Of a DNA stretch of 64,000 nucleotides, positions 53,383 to 63,357 are shown one piece after another. The notes below the pieces were generated by a model, which saw only the letters and a program-made list of their open reading frames with translations, was not told where the DNA came from and did not search any database. Source of the stretch: Bacteroidetes bacterium GWF2_33_16 (GTDB taxonomy: Bacteria > Bacteroidota > Bacteroidia > Bacteroidales > UBA12077); NCBI GenBank assembly GCA_001768565.1, contig MEOE01000028.1:163762-227761 (forward strand), written 5' to 3'. Position 1 is the first letter of the stretch; the number at the start of each line of letters is the position of its first letter. Both the position numbers and the translations under genes were made by a program.

Positions 53383-53412
53383 AAAAAATCCGGAGAATTT
53401 TCCGGATTTTTT
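53383..53412. terminator. Bidirectional terminator between GT9 and fabH
   Basis: AAAAAATCCGGA (53383-53394) is an exact complement of 53401-53412 around a 6-nt loop; A-run on the left, T-run on the right. Confidence 0.85.
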
Positions 53413-53431
53413 ATTTAGGTATGTATTATAT

Positions 53432-54442
53432 TTATTTTTTTACATTCTTTCCATCATATCCCCATTTCAGGTACATGGCACCCCATGTAAATCCAGCTCC
53501 AAATGTTGCCAGAATTATGTTATCCCCTTTTTTGAGTTGCGATTCCCATTCCCATAAACATAATGGTAAGGTGGCCGCAGTTGTGTTTCCATATCTTTCG
53601 ATATTTATCATTACTTGCTCTTTCTTAATTCCCATTCGGTTTGCAGTAGCTTCAATAATTCTCATATTGGCCTGATGAGGAACCAACCAGGTTAAGGTAT
53701 CAGAAGTTAAACCATTTCGTTCCATTACTTCGACAGAAACATCGGCCATTTTTGAAACAGCCCATTTAAAAACAGGTTGTCCTTCTTGGTAAATAAAATG
53801 CTGACGAGCATCAATTGTTTCATGTGATGCAGGAGCAACAGAACCGCCAGCTTTTTGATGAAGATGAACTTTTCCAACACCGTCAGATTGTAAACGGGCA
53901 TCTATAATACCAAAGTCTTCAGTTGTTGGTTCCAGTAACACAGCACCTGAACCATCTCCAAAAATGGGGCAAGTTGAACGATCAGTATAGTCAACAATAG
54001 ACGACATCTTTTCTGCTCCAACAACAATTACTTTTTTACAGAAACCAGATTCAATATATTTTGATGCAGTAGTAAGAGCATATAAAAAACCAGAACATCC
54101 AGCATTTAAGTCAAAACTAAAAGCATTTTTAATTCCTGCTTTATCACTGATAATATTGGCTGTTGCAGGAAATTGATGATCAGGAGTAACCGTTGCACAA
54201 ATCAAAAGATCTATTTCTTCTGGGGATGTGTTTGTTTTTCTAAGTAGTTCTTTTACAGCATTCGCTCCAACAAAAGATGATCCTTCTCCTTTTTCCTTAA
54301 TAATATGTCTTTCCCTTATACCAATTCGTGTCATTATCCACTCATCAGTAGTATCCACCATTTTACTTAATTCATCATTTGTAAGGATATATTCGGGTAC
54401 GTATGCGCCAATGCCTGTTATTGTTGCTCGTATTTTTGTCAT
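53432..54442 (-). CDS. fabH: 3-oxoacyl-ACP synthase III (FabH)
   Basis: Protein of 336 residues. FabH starts type II fatty acid synthesis by condensing acetyl-CoA, or a branched acyl-CoA, with malonyl-ACP. The catalytic triad is visible as Cys in [11 protein letters not shown] (~115), His in [11 protein letters not shown] (~255) and Asn in [11 protein letters not shown] (~285). Its ATG overlaps the plsX stop region by 4 bp (ATGA), giving translational coupling. It is the last gene of yceD-rpmF-plsX-fabH. Confidence 0.96.
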   Translation of the reverse strand: MTKIRATITGIGAYVPEYILTNDELSKMVDTTDEWIMTRIGIRERHIIKEKGEGSSFVGANAVKELLRKTNTSPEEIDLLICATVTPDHQFPATANIISDKAGIKNAFSFDLNAGCSGFLYALTTASKYIESGFCKKVIVVGAEKMSSIVDYTDRSTCPIFGDGSGAVLLEPTTEDFGIIDARLQSDGVGKVHLHQKAGGSVAPASHETIDARQHFIYQEGQPVFKWAVSKMADVSVEVMERNGLTSDTLTWLVPHQANMRIIEATANRMGIKKEQVMINIERYGNTTAATLPLCLWEWESQLKKGDNIILATFGAGFTWGAMYLKWGYDGKNVKK

Positions 54443-55380
54443 TTAAAGGCCTCCTTAATTTTTTCTGCAAGATTGGCTTCTGCTACTTGCTTGGTATGCA
54501 GAATCATGTTTTTAATAGCTTTTTCACGAGAAATACCATGCCCAATAACAATATTTTTGTTTACACCTAGAATAGGAGTTCCTCCGTAATTCTCAAAATT
54601 TAACGTTTCGAAAAATTCGTCAACCAGTTTTCTTTTCTTGAACAAAACATAGAAGGCTTCAGCCGTTTTTAAGATAATATTTCCAACGAATCCATCACAA
54701 ACAATTACGTCTGCCTTATTTATTTCAAAAAGATCATTTCCTTCGACATTTCCAACAAAGTTAAATTCTGTGGTATCTTTCATTAATTCATATGTAGCCT
54801 TCGAAACAAGATTTCCTTTTTCTTCCTCAGAGCCAATATTCATTAAAGCTACTTTAGGATTCTTGATATTATATACACTTTCGGCATACATAGATCCTAA
54901 TATTGCATACTGATAAAGCACATCTGGTTTAGCATCTGGATTTAGCCCAACATCTAACATAATAGAAAAGGTTCCATCTGGTTTTGGAATAGCAGCTGTA
55001 ATTACCGGACGAATAACGCCAGGAATTGATTTTACAGCATGCATAGCACCTACAAGCATGGCTCCGGTATTACCTGCACTAGCAAATCCATCTAGTTTAC
55101 CAGCGGCTAACATATAGAATCCTTTAGTAATGCTTGAATCGAGCTTTTTCGAAAAAGCTTTTGCTGGGTGATCCCCCATTTCGATTACTTCAGAAGCATG
55201 AACAATCTCGAAATTTGTTGCAGAAACATTTTCCCGTTGTAAAATCTCAAGTATTTTTTGTTCATTGCCAATGAGAACTAATCGGTCGTTTTGTGATAAT
55301 TCCTTATGAGCCAAAATTGCTCCTAAAACAGCTGCTTCAGGAGCAAAATCTCCGCCCATAATATCAATTCCAATCCTCAT
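54439..55380 (-). CDS. plsX: Phosphate acyltransferase PlsX
   Basis: Protein of 313 residues. PlsX converts acyl-ACP to acyl-phosphate for phosphatidic acid synthesis. [21 protein letters not shown] at the start, [15 protein letters not shown] near residue 97 and [12 protein letters not shown] near 226 are the family signatures. It lies 22 bp after rpmF and overlaps fabH by 4 bp, the classical bacterial arrangement. Confidence 0.96.
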   Translation of the reverse strand: MRIGIDIMGGDFAPEAAVLGAILAHKELSQNDRLVLIGNEQKILEILQRENVSATNFEIVHASEVIEMGDHPAKAFSKKLDSSITKGFYMLAAGKLDGFASAGNTGAMLVGAMHAVKSIPGVIRPVITAAIPKPDGTFSIMLDVGLNPDAKPDVLYQYAILGSMYAESVYNIKNPKVALMNIGSEEEKGNLVSKATYELMKDTTEFNFVGNVEGNDLFEINKADVIVCDGFVGNIILKTAEAFYVLFKKRKLVDEFFETLNFENYGGTPILGVNKNIVIGHGISREKAIKNMILHTKQVAEANLAEKIKEAFK

Positions 55381-55402
55381 ACAGTATTATTTGAGCTCAA
55401 AT

Positions 55403-55588
55403 TTATGCTTTAGCTTCTTTTTCTACAGCTAATTGTCCTTTGTAATAACCACATTCTGGACAAACTCTGTGGTAAAGATGTGTAGCACCGCAGTTTGAAC
55501 AGGCTGCAACAGTTGGAGCAACTGCTTTAATATGAGTTCTTCTTTTGTCTCTTCTTGTCTTCGATGTTTTTCTCTTTGGATGTGCCAT
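55403..55588 (-). CDS. rpmF: Ribosomal protein L32, zinc-binding form
   Basis: Protein of 61 residues. [19 protein letters not shown] is the L32 start. The zinc ligands Cys30/Cys33 (ACSNCG) and Cys43/Cys46 (VCPECG) are intact, so this is the C+ form. It lies between yceD (5 bp) and plsX (22 bp), linking ribosome and lipid synthesis genes as in many bacteria. Confidence 0.97.
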   Translation of the reverse strand: MAHPKRKTSKTRRDKRRTHIKAVAPTVAACSNCGATHLYHRVCPECGYYKGQLAVEKEAKA

Positions 55589-55593
55589 TTCTT

Positions 55594-56133
55594 CTAATTA
55601 TTATTGTTTTCCATTAATTTTTTTAACTCGTCCCACCTTGGATCAACATCCTCTTCAGTTGGGGCATTTATTTGATATTCTTTTATTTTCTTTAACATTT
55701 CCGAATTGCATAAGGGTTTTCCTTTTTTATCCGAAGGATGTACTCTTTTTAAAGGAATACTTAAGCTTATGCTTTCGTATAAATAGTGTGCTATATTTAT
55801 TTCATTTTCGTCAGGAGATATACAGATAACATCATCATCTAATTCTTCTTCTGAGGATGAAAATTTGACAAATAATTTTCCATTATAATCAATTGGTAAA
55901 TTAAAATCTTCTAAACAACGGTCACATGTTAATTCAACCAGACCATTAATTTTGAAAGCAAACTCAAGCATATGTGATTTTTTGTTTAAAATTACATGTG
56001 CCAATAAGCTACCTTTTTTAATTTCCGAATAATCTAAATTCTCAAAGAACGTATCGTCAATTTCAAAATCAAACTCATGTAAACCATCGGTTAATCCTTG
56101 ATAAGCAATACGATATTTATGCAAATAGTCCAC
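55594..56133 (-). CDS. YceD/DUF177 family protein
   Basis: Protein of 179 residues. The family signature is [25 protein letters not shown] around residues 87-110, with a CxxC pair, followed by an acidic stretch and [12 protein letters not shown] near 150. YceD is linked to 23S rRNA maturation or L32 and regularly precedes rpmF, as here with a 5-bp gap. The C-terminal [10 protein letters not shown] motif is standard. First gene of the lipid cluster. Confidence 0.9.
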   Translation of the reverse strand: MDYLHKYRIAYQGLTDGLHEFDFEIDDTFFENLDYSEIKKGSLLAHVILNKKSHMLEFAFKINGLVELTCDRCLEDFNLPIDYNGKLFVKFSSSEEELDDDVICISPDENEINIAHYLYESISLSIPLKRVHPSDKKGKPLCNSEMLKKIKEYQINAPTEEDVDPRWDELKKLMENNNN

Positions 56134-56256
56134 CTTGATTTCAAAAAATTACATCGTGCAAAAGTATAAATTATAATTTGAATAAAAAAAGAAAAATTAA
56201 TGAAAGGTTAACTATTCAAAGCTACATAGCTTTAAATGAGTTACAAAAAGCACTTC

Positions 56257-57408
56257 TTATTTTTTTAAAACAATACGCATGGTGGTTCCTTTGTTTACTT
56301 CGGAGTGGTTAACAAAAATCCGACCTCGATGATACGATTCGATTATTCTTTCTGAAAGAGAAAGGCCCAAACCCCAACCTCTTTGTTTTGTTGTATAACC
56401 AGGTTGAAAAATAGTTTTGAACTTTGTTTTTGGAATACCCTTTCCTTCATCTGCAATATCGATAAATAAAAACTGAATTCTATCGTCAATATGAATTATA
56501 ATTTTCCCCGTTCCTCCCATTGAGTCGATGGCATTTTTACACAAATTTTCAATAACCCATTCGAAAAGATGAACATTGAGTGGCACAAATACCTGATCGT
56601 TTTGAGAAAAGTTATATTCAAATACAATTTTTTCTGATGATCTTACCCGAACATAATTAATGGAATCTAGAAGTACCTTTATTATATTTTCTCTTTGAAG
56701 CTTAGGTGCAGAGCCTATTTTTGAGAATCTGTCTGTAATTTTTTCAAGTCGTTGAACATCTTTTTCAAGCTCGCCAACAAGTTTTTCGTCTACATTCTTT
56801 AGTCTTAGGAGTTCAATATGTGCCATTAAGGATGATGTTGGAGTTCCAAGTTGGTGTGCCGTTTCTTTCGACATGCCAACCCAAACCTGATTTTGTTCTG
56901 CTTTTCGTGATGTGCTAAAAGCAAGATATGAAACAAAGAGAAACAACGCAATTACTCCGAATTGAATAATTGGGAAGTAGAATAATTGGGTTAATAAGGT
57001 TGACTCTTTATAATAAATGTAGTTTTTATCTCCATCGAGTAAATTAATAACAATAGGCTGATTAGCTGCCTTCATCTTCTCCAGTTGTTTCTGAAGGTAA
57101 ATGGCATCTTTTTCTTTATCGGGGTTGAGGTTTCGGCTAGATGTTATATTTCCATCTTTGTCGGTAAGTATTACTGGTACAGTTTCATTGTTTTTTAGCA
57201 CTTCAATAATAAAAGAATAATCTTTTTCGTCACTTTCTAGTCCTGAAAGCTGTCGTGTTCCTAGTGCCCATAACTCAACTTTTTTTCGCTCTTCAACAGA
57301 CAGTTTTTTTACAAGATTATTTGTAGTTATAAATGAAGCAACACCAATACATATGGCTATTACCAACAGAATAATTTTCCACTTTTGTTTTTTAGAATAA
57401 ATATTCAA
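56257..57408 (-). CDS. Membrane sensor histidine kinase (orphan)
   Basis: Protein of 383 residues with two membrane helices (~11-28 and ~140-165) flanking a ~110-residue extracytoplasmic domain. The phospho-acceptor is His185 in MSKETAHQLGTPTSSL. The ATPase motifs follow: N box ENLCKNAIDSMGG, G1 DIADEGKGIPK and G2 RGWGLGLSLSER. No response regulator is encoded nearby, so its partner is elsewhere. It lies between the AsmA-like gene and yceD on the same strand. Signal unknown. Confidence 0.92.
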   Translation of the reverse strand: MNIYSKKQKWKIILLVIAICIGVASFITTNNLVKKLSVEERKKVELWALGTRQLSGLESDEKDYSFIIEVLKNNETVPVILTDKDGNITSSRNLNPDKEKDAIYLQKQLEKMKAANQPIVINLLDGDKNYIYYKESTLLTQLFYFPIIQFGVIALFLFVSYLAFSTSRKAEQNQVWVGMSKETAHQLGTPTSSLMAHIELLRLKNVDEKLVGELEKDVQRLEKITDRFSKIGSAPKLQRENIIKVLLDSINYVRVRSSEKIVFEYNFSQNDQVFVPLNVHLFEWVIENLCKNAIDSMGGTGKIIIHIDDRIQFLFIDIADEGKGIPKTKFKTIFQPGYTTKQRGWGLGLSLSERIIESYHRGRIFVNHSEVNKGTTMRIVLKK

Positions 57409-57482
57409 AACGTAAAAATTAATGAATCAGAATGCAAAAATAACAATCATAACCAATTAGCAAGTAAAAAAGAGAAGTATTC

Positions 57483-60128
57483 TCATTCCCTATGCATTGG
57501 AATTGTGTCTTCGTCAAATGATATTTCAAATTTTGGACTAGTTTCTATTTCTTTGTCTTTTTTTATTGGCTCTTTGGATGTGGGTGTTTCTTCCCATTCA
57601 ATTTTAAAAGCATTGACTTTTTTTGTACCTAGCGTATCTGATAAAAGCGTTGAATCGCTTTTATACCAACCAAATTCTTCATTTAACAATTTTTTAAGTT
57701 GTTGTTTTTCAGTTTTTTGTTCTTCTTTTCTGGCTTCGCGTGCTTGTTTTCGATCGTAGCTTACTTTATAATCATCTGGATTTCCAACAATTTTAAGATA
57801 GATATTTGTTTTTCCCAAGCCATCATCTTCCAAATTTTCGAATTCATCATCTTTTCTTGCTTTATCCTTAGCATTTTTTGCAAGAATATCTGAGAGTAGC
57901 ACTTTAAAATGATAGTCGAAGGTATTATCAAAATTATGACTTCCAAAAATGGTGAGATTTAAAGCAGAAGAAACAATGTCCATTCTTGGAATGAATACTT
58001 TTTCGTCTTTTATGGTGATTTGATTTTGGAGGGATGAAAACCTAATATTTTCAAGCTCTTTAACATCAATAAACTTTGACAAACGTTTCAAAGGTTCATA
58101 ACTAACAAGCGCTCCATTTTGAATTAATATACTACTCTCTGCAACAATCGATTTTCTATTAATTTCAAGCTTTTCTGAAAACGAAGACGAAAAATAAATA
58201 TCTCCAGAAATATCTCCTTTTATGTTATTTTCTGGCAAAAAGGATTGACCAAAGCTATTAAATGAATAAAACAGCTTACCAATATCGATAGTCTTCAGAT
58301 TACTTTGAACCCGGACAATAAAATCGTTTTTATAATTCTGAATTACAACACCTCCCAATTTTGACCAACCATTCATGGAATTAAAAGAAATTTCGTGTAA
58401 TGAAAACATTTTTGGTTTATAGTTTAAGCTTCCTTTAATTTTAGTGGCATTGAATTTTCCAACGGTAAAATTGTTTACTTGTAGGTTAAGAAAAAGGTTT
58501 AATCTATCAGGGAATTTGTATGAAGGATCTTTTTTTTCAGATTTTTCGACGAAAAATACAGGTGATAACTGATTAAGATCAATTGATTCGGACAATAATT
58601 CTGCCATAACTGATGTTATCCCATCTGACGAAAAATAATTATAAAGGTTTGATGCTTCACCTATTAACAAAAAATCATTATCGAGTATTTTGAAATATAA
58701 ACTATCGGTATAAAGAGTTTCGTTTATTGCAAATAACCCACTAACATTATTTACTACTAAAGGATTTCCTTTTAGTTTGAATTGCCCGTTTTTAATACGG
58801 AGATTAAAAGCAAATTCCTTTTTAAAAAAATCGTAGAACTTGATGTTTTTAATTTCTTTTAAATTTCCAGAGAATGTACCTTTAATCTTTCCTAATCCAT
58901 TTAGTATTTCAAGCGTATCAATAGAGAAATTACTCTGTATCTCAGCAAAATCAAAATCGGCCGAATAATTAATCATTAAAGAAGGATTATTAAAATTAGA
59001 TATTATACAAGAACCATTAGCGGTACTTTTATCAAGTGCGGCGCTAAAAGTTTCAATTTTGACCGATGTAGTTTCTAAGCAATTTTTGTTTCCATTAGAG
59101 AACACACCATCAGCATAAATCTGATTTATCCTTATTTTGTTTGAGAGTTCAATTAGATTGGCTTTTTTAAGTTGAAAAGATCCCTGGATTTTTGGATTTT
59201 TTGTTTTTGATAATTCTCCAATAATTGTTGTATTAAAAGTAACATCTCCACCACGATTTTGAATATTTGAGAACTCATTTCGAAAGGTGTTAGGTAAAAT
59301 ATATAGTAGACCTTCAAATGATTGGTTATTTGCAATAAGAGACAAGTTAAGTTGCGGATTACTTTTTCTAAGAATATTTCCTGCAATAGCAAATTCAAAC
59401 GATTCAAGAGATATTTCTCCTTTAGTAAAGGAAATCGTATTTTCATCAATTTCTAGCAACAATCTAATTGAAAGGGCTTTATTCAAGATGTAATTATAGT
59501 TATCCAAAGAAAAATTTTCAGCGACCATAGATGCATTTGCATCAAGAGAAAAATTTTCTTTAAAAAACAATCCTTTTAAATTTGCTTTTTCAATGCTTCC
59601 AGAATAAATAATGTTTAGATATTCATTGCAATATAAAATTTGTGTTTGTGTAATTTTAATTTTGTTTAGTTCTAACTTAAATGCTTCGTTTGATTTATTA
59701 TCAATTGAATTCCAAAATCTGTAATTCTCATTTCTATTTATATCAACAAATACATTTATAACTCCCTGATCGAAATGGATATTCTTAATGCTATAATTTT
59801 TAGTTAAAAGGTCAAGAATATTAAATTGCAAGAAAAGTCTTTTAGCAGAAAACAACGTGTCGGTATTATACTCCAGAATATTATTTGTAAAAGTCGACGG
59901 ACTATGAGCTATTACAGATTTTAACTCAAGGGATGCATCTGGAAATTTTCGAAGCAAAGAAAATTTAATATCATCAACACTAATCTTTGCATTGATACTT
60001 TCATTTAATTCTTCGACGAAATATTGCGCAACCTCTTTTTCATAAATTAGAGAAATGGATACCGCTAAAATGACAAGGAAAACGAATGCCATTATTAATC
60101 CTAATAAGAGCGATTTTATAAGTTTCAT
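57483..60128 (-). CDS. AsmA-like envelope protein
   Basis: Protein of 881 residues with one N-terminal membrane helix (~7-29, FVFLVILAVSISLIY), then a large periplasmic beta-rich region. The opening after the helix (YFVEELNESINAKISVDDIKFSLLRKFPDASLELKSV) is the AsmA pattern. The C-terminal region (GALVSYEPLKRLSKFIDVKELENIRFSSL) and the terminal lysine/glutamate-rich segment (REARKEEQKTEKQQLKKLL) follow. AsmA/TamB/YhdP-type proteins bridge the membranes and move phospholipids. The charged cytosol-like tail of ~120 residues after the AsmA core is notable. Transcribed before the histidine kinase. Confidence 0.85.
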   Translation of the reverse strand: MKLIKSLLLGLIMAFVFLVILAVSISLIYEKEVAQYFVEELNESINAKISVDDIKFSLLRKFPDASLELKSVIAHSPSTFTNNILEYNTDTLFSAKRLFLQFNILDLLTKNYSIKNIHFDQGVINVFVDINRNENYRFWNSIDNKSNEAFKLELNKIKITQTQILYCNEYLNIIYSGSIEKANLKGLFFKENFSLDANASMVAENFSLDNYNYILNKALSIRLLLEIDENTISFTKGEISLESFEFAIAGNILRKSNPQLNLSLIANNQSFEGLLYILPNTFRNEFSNIQNRGGDVTFNTTIIGELSKTKNPKIQGSFQLKKANLIELSNKIRINQIYADGVFSNGNKNCLETTSVKIETFSAALDKSTANGSCIISNFNNPSLMINYSADFDFAEIQSNFSIDTLEILNGLGKIKGTFSGNLKEIKNIKFYDFFKKEFAFNLRIKNGQFKLKGNPLVVNNVSGLFAINETLYTDSLYFKILDNDFLLIGEASNLYNYFSSDGITSVMAELLSESIDLNQLSPVFFVEKSEKKDPSYKFPDRLNLFLNLQVNNFTVGKFNATKIKGSLNYKPKMFSLHEISFNSMNGWSKLGGVVIQNYKNDFIVRVQSNLKTIDIGKLFYSFNSFGQSFLPENNIKGDISGDIYFSSSFSEKLEINRKSIVAESSILIQNGALVSYEPLKRLSKFIDVKELENIRFSSLQNQITIKDEKVFIPRMDIVSSALNLTIFGSHNFDNTFDYHFKVLLSDILAKNAKDKARKDDEFENLEDDGLGKTNIYLKIVGNPDDYKVSYDRKQAREARKEEQKTEKQQLKKLLNEEFGWYKSDSTLLSDTLGTKKVNAFKIEWEETPTSKEPIKKDKEIETSPKFEISFDEDTIPMHRE

Positions 60129-60221
60129 ATTTAGTATAAGTACATTTTATTCTAAAACGCAAAATTAAGAAACTTATGATAGAAGTAACCAACCTTAATC
60201 ACACATTATAGTGGCTAAGAA

Positions 60222-60247
60222 AAAAAACCAGCAAAAGCTGGTTTTTT
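60222..60247 (-). terminator. Terminator after the 236-residue unknown gene
   Basis: An 11-bp perfect stem (60222-60232 with 60237-60247) with a 4-nt AAAA loop, followed on the minus strand by a T-rich stretch. It starts 3 bp after the stop of the gene at 60251. Confidence 0.85.
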
Positions 60248-60250
60248 AAA

Positions 60251-60961
60251 TTATTGATTTTTTCTAATTTCCTCTAGATAGGCTTTTTGTAAATTTTTTA
60301 TTCGTTCTGGGTTCTTCTCTTGATCGTAAATTCTAACAATATCCTTTATACCTTTTTCTCTGTAAAATGCACCTTGAGCGGCATCAAAATTATTATTATC
60401 AATATTATATTTTATGGTTTCGGTGTATTTTTTAAATTGCTCCCAGCTTAAATTTTCTGGCAGTTCAAAATAACATTTTGATTCTTCGTTCATGTCTTTA
60501 TAAATTCCTTCCTCTTTTTCTGTAACATAGAAGTTTTTATTTATTATGATTATAGCAGAATCATTAATTTGCCTTTGTTTTGCAAACTTAATATCTGCAT
60601 CCTTATAAAAGTTTTGGAGTTCGGGAATAAAGGTAAAACTTCTTAGATATTTTATACGAATGCAAGATAGCGTTTCTGACTTAAAATGAAGATATCCCTG
60701 TGATGCATTAAAATTATACTTTATTGAATCGCATATTTTTTGTGTTTTACGCGCAATTTCTTCAAAAGAATAGTCTTTAGAAGTAATTAAAAACAACGAG
60801 CGTGGTTGAGATTTGTCTGGTAAATCCCCATGATATCCGGGGAAAGGCTGAAGGCTCTCAAGCACAAGTGTGTGCGGTATTATATTGTTTTTAACGGTAA
60901 CCAGAGACTCCTCTTTTTTAATGTAACCGAAGGTTTCTATATTTGTTTCGACTTGATTCAT
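60251..60961 (-). CDS. Protein of unknown function
   Basis: Protein of 236 residues with no signal peptide, no membrane helix and no motif I recognise. It appears to contain two related halves: SFEEIARKTQKICDSIKYNFNASQGYLHF near residues 75-105 and SWEQFKKYTETIKYNIDNNNFDAAQGAFYRE near 178-208. Both have the pattern of a helix, then IKYN and then a QG followed by an aromatic. It has its own terminator and stands alone between the AsmA-like and U32 genes. Function unknown. Confidence 0.7.
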   Translation of the reverse strand: MNQVETNIETFGYIKKEESLVTVKNNIIPHTLVLESLQPFPGYHGDLPDKSQPRSLFLITSKDYSFEEIARKTQKICDSIKYNFNASQGYLHFKSETLSCIRIKYLRSFTFIPELQNFYKDADIKFAKQRQINDSAIIIINKNFYVTEKEEGIYKDMNEESKCYFELPENLSWEQFKKYTETIKYNIDNNNFDAAQGAFYREKGIKDIVRIYDQEKNPERIKNLQKAYLEEIRKNQ

Positions 60962-61094
60962 ACTACTATTTTTTGGTGGAATGATAAGTTATTAAATTAA
61001 TGAACGAAAGTCAATAGTCAAATTAATTAGTTCTTTATCTAAACAACTACCAATTAAGAAAGGTTCATTTAGAACAATTTCAATCATAAAACGT

Positions 61095-61102
61095 TACCTT
61101 TG
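61095..61102 (+). promoter_or_regulatory. Predicted -7 element of the U32 gene (TACCTTTG)
   Basis: TACCTTTG fits TAnnTTTG and lies 39 bp before the ATG at 61142. The open frame runs back to a TTG at 61100 inside this element, so that start is unlikely. Confidence 0.5.
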
Positions 61103-61141
61103 CGCAAGCAATTTTTAGTTTATATAGTTGTAATAAATGCA

Positions 61142-62398
61142 ATGAAAAGAGAAGATGTTGAAATAATGGCTCCTGTTGGTTCGTACGAATCGCTTATGGC
61201 AGCAATTCAGGGTGGAGCCGATTCGGTATACTTTGGAATTGAGAAAATGAATATGAGAGCACACTCCTCGAATAATTTTACTTTTGATGATTTACAAAAA
61301 ATATCCGAAATATGTAAACAACATGGTGTTAAATCATATCTTACGGTAAATACAGTTGTTTACAATAATGAAATAAGCTTAGTTAAAGAAATTGTTGATG
61401 CTGCAAAGAGTAATAATATTACTGCAATTATTGCTGCAGATATTGCAGTAATAAGCTATGCCAGAAGTGTTGGTGTTGAGATTCATATATCAACACAATT
61501 AAATGTAAGCAATATTGAAAGTGTAAAATTCTTTGCACAATTTGCTGATGTAATAGTATTGGCCCGGGAACTTACTCTTGATCAAATCGCCGATATTACA
61601 AAAGCCATTAAAGATGAAAAAATTATCGGTCCTTCAGGGAATCTAATCAAAATAGAACTTTTTGTTCATGGAGCTTTGTGTATGGCTATTTCTGGAAAAT
61701 GCTATTTAAGTTTACATGAGAAAAATTATTCTGCAAACAGAGGGTCGTGTTTACAAACTTGCAGGAAAGCTTATATTGTGACAGAAAAGGAATCAGGATA
61801 TGAACTTGAAATAGATAATGAGTATATAATGTCGCCCAAAGATTTAAGTACTATTAAATTTCTTAATAAAATACTTGATTCGGGAGTGAGTGTTTTAAAA
61901 ATTGAAGGACGTGCTCGTCCTCCAGAATATGTAAAAACTGTTTCTGAATGCTATAACGAAGCGATAATGGCTTATATATCAGACAATTTTACTGATGAAA
62001 AAATAGAAGAATGGGAAAGAAAGCTTGCAACAGTTTTTAACAGAGGTTTTTGGGGAGGATATTATTTAGGACAAAAAATGGGCGAATGGAGTCACCGTTA
62101 TGGCTCCAGGGCAACAAAACGAAAAATATATATTGGCAAGTGCACAAATTACTTTACAAAACTTAGTGTTGCAGAATTCTTAATTGAAACAAATAGCCTT
62201 TCAATAGGTGATGAGGTTTTAATAACAGGACCAACAACTGGAGTAATTCAAACTATAGTAAAAGAAATACGAGTTGATCTAAGAGGTGTTCAAGATGCAA
62301 AACAAGGAGAAAAATGCTCGATTCCTATCGAACAAGTGGTAAGACGATCTGATAAACTTTATCTTATAGTTGATGCAGATAAAGTAAAACAACAATAA
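61142..62398 (+). CDS. U32 family protein (TrhP/YegQ-like tRNA hydroxylation type)
   Basis: Protein of 418 residues from the ATG at 61142 (MKREDVEIMAPVGSYESLMAAI). The U32 core shows GGADSVYFGIEKMNMRA near the start. The metal/prephenate-type signature is FVHGALCMAISGKCYLSLHEKN, followed by ANRGSCLQTCRKAY (around residues 175-215). The C-terminal part (~330-410) is the usual U32 beta-barrel-like extension. YegQ/TrhP installs 5-hydroxyuridine at tRNA position 34 and RlhA hydroxylates 23S rRNA; some members are annotated as collagenases on weak grounds. TrhP-like activity is inference from length and layout. Confidence 0.88.
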   Translation: MKREDVEIMAPVGSYESLMAAIQGGADSVYFGIEKMNMRAHSSNNFTFDDLQKISEICKQHGVKSYLTVNTVVYNNEISLVKEIVDAAKSNNITAIIAADIAVISYARSVGVEIHISTQLNVSNIESVKFFAQFADVIVLARELTLDQIADITKAIKDEKIIGPSGNLIKIELFVHGALCMAISGKCYLSLHEKNYSANRGSCLQTCRKAYIVTEKESGYELEIDNEYIMSPKDLSTIKFLNKILDSGVSVLKIEGRARPPEYVKTVSECYNEAIMAYISDNFTDEKIEEWERKLATVFNRGFWGGYYLGQKMGEWSHRYGSRATKRKIYIGKCTNYFTKLSVAEFLIETNSLSIGDEVLITGPTTGVIQTIVKEIRVDLRGVQDAKQGEKCSIPIEQVVRRSDKLYLIVDADKVKQQ

Positions 62399-62420
62399 AA
62401 AAGCGGAGATAGCCCCGCTT
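62398..62420 (-). terminator. Terminator after the first STAS-like gene
   Basis: AAGCGG and CCGCTT form a 6-bp GC-rich stem with an 8-nt loop; on the minus strand it is followed by TTTTTTATTG. It lies between convergent genes. Confidence 0.6.
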
Positions 62421-62421
62421 G

Positions 62422-62796
62422 TTACTTATAAAAACCCTGAAACCATTTAACGGCATCTTCTTCAGTATTTAATATCTTTAAAGGTATTTTATATTTATTA
62501 ATTACCTGAATAATCATGTTTACATAATATTTATTAAAAACATTTCCATCAAAAACTGCAGCAGCATGTTTTAACCCACGATCAATTGCCTTCGGAATCA
62601 TAACGCTTTCGAACCATTTACGATTTTCGGGCGAAACAACCCCTTGGTTTCGAATATCAGAAAGGAAGTTTTTAACAGGATGTTTTGTGCTATATTCAAG
62701 AAGCAATTCAAAGGCAGCTTGATATTCTGTATTGCTTGGTTTGTGTTTCCAGGCAATAATTGCTATTTTTAACGAGGGATCGTAAAATATTTGCAC
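62422..62796 (-). CDS. STAS/SEC14-like protein, copy 1, with a damaged start
   Basis: Protein of 124 residues if read from a GTG at 62796. Compared with the paralogue at 62953-63357 it is about 75 percent identical by eye and shares NFLSDIRNQGVVSP, NRKWFE, VMIPKAI, FDGNVF and NMIIQVINKY. Codons upstream of the GTG still match the paralogue's first codons, but the place of its ATG-AAA-CAA reads TTG-AAA-TAA, so an in-frame stop now separates the old start from the body. The gene may restart at the GTG, have lost ten residues, or be a decaying pseudogene. Family role unknown; possibly a stress or signalling protein. Confidence 0.75.
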   Translation of the reverse strand: MQIFYDPSLKIAIIAWKHKPSNTEYQAAFELLLEYSTKHPVKNFLSDIRNQGVVSPENRKWFESVMIPKAIDRGLKHAAAVFDGNVFNKYYVNMIIQVINKYKIPLKILNTEEDAVKWFQGFYK

Positions 62797-62952
62797 ATAA
62801 TCATAATCAAATATAACTTATTTCAATGTAGGTTTCTTTTAGTTTTTCAAAGATGGTATTAAAATAATTATAAGTTAAAAAAGAATAATGAAAAAGAGAA
62901 AAAAAGATAATTGTTCGAAACATAGATTTTAGAAAAATACAGATAGTTTAAA

Positions 62953-63357
62953 TTATTTATTAAAGCTTTTAAACCAGATTATTGCATCCTCTTCTGTATT
63001 AAATAGTTTCATTGGAATTCCGTATTTATTAATTACCTGAATAATCATGTTTATGTAATATTTTTTAAAAACATTGCCGTCAAAAATAACAGCAGCACGC
63101 TTAAGTCCATTTTTAATTGCTTTTGGAATCATAACAGTTTCAAACCACTTACGGTTATCAGGAGAAACAACACCTTGATTTCGAATATCAGATAGAAAGT
63201 TTTCTACAGGGTGCTTTTTACTATATTCGATCATCACTTCAAAGGCATTTTGGTATTCGGCGTTTTCGGGTTTGTGTTTCCAAACCACGATGCCCAATTT
63301 TACTGATGGTTCGTATAAAATCTGAGCATAATCATAATCATAGATTACTTGTTTCAT
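62953..63357 (-). CDS. STAS/SEC14-like protein, copy 2
   Basis: Protein of 134 residues from the ATG at 63357 (MKQVIYDYDYAQILYEPSV). A small alpha/beta protein with the STAS/SEC14-like outline: a strand pair at the start (GIVVWKHKP), a helix (YQNAFEVMIEYSKKHP), FLSDIRNQGVVSPDNRKWFETVMIPKAI, AAVIFDGNVFKKYYINMIIQVINKYGIPMKLFNTEEDAIIWF. No signal peptide. It lies 156 bp upstream of its paralogue on the same strand. Function unknown; such single-domain proteins are common in Bacteroidetes. Confidence 0.82.
   Translation of the reverse strand: MKQVIYDYDYAQILYEPSVKLGIVVWKHKPENAEYQNAFEVMIEYSKKHPVENFLSDIRNQGVVSPDNRKWFETVMIPKAIKNGLKRAAVIFDGNVFKKYYINMIIQVINKYGIPMKLFNTEEDAIIWFKSFNK

Noticed and set aside
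53421..53675. Plus-strand open frames over fabH and other genes
   Set aside because: They are antisense shadows without motifs; the opposite frames encode recognised proteins.
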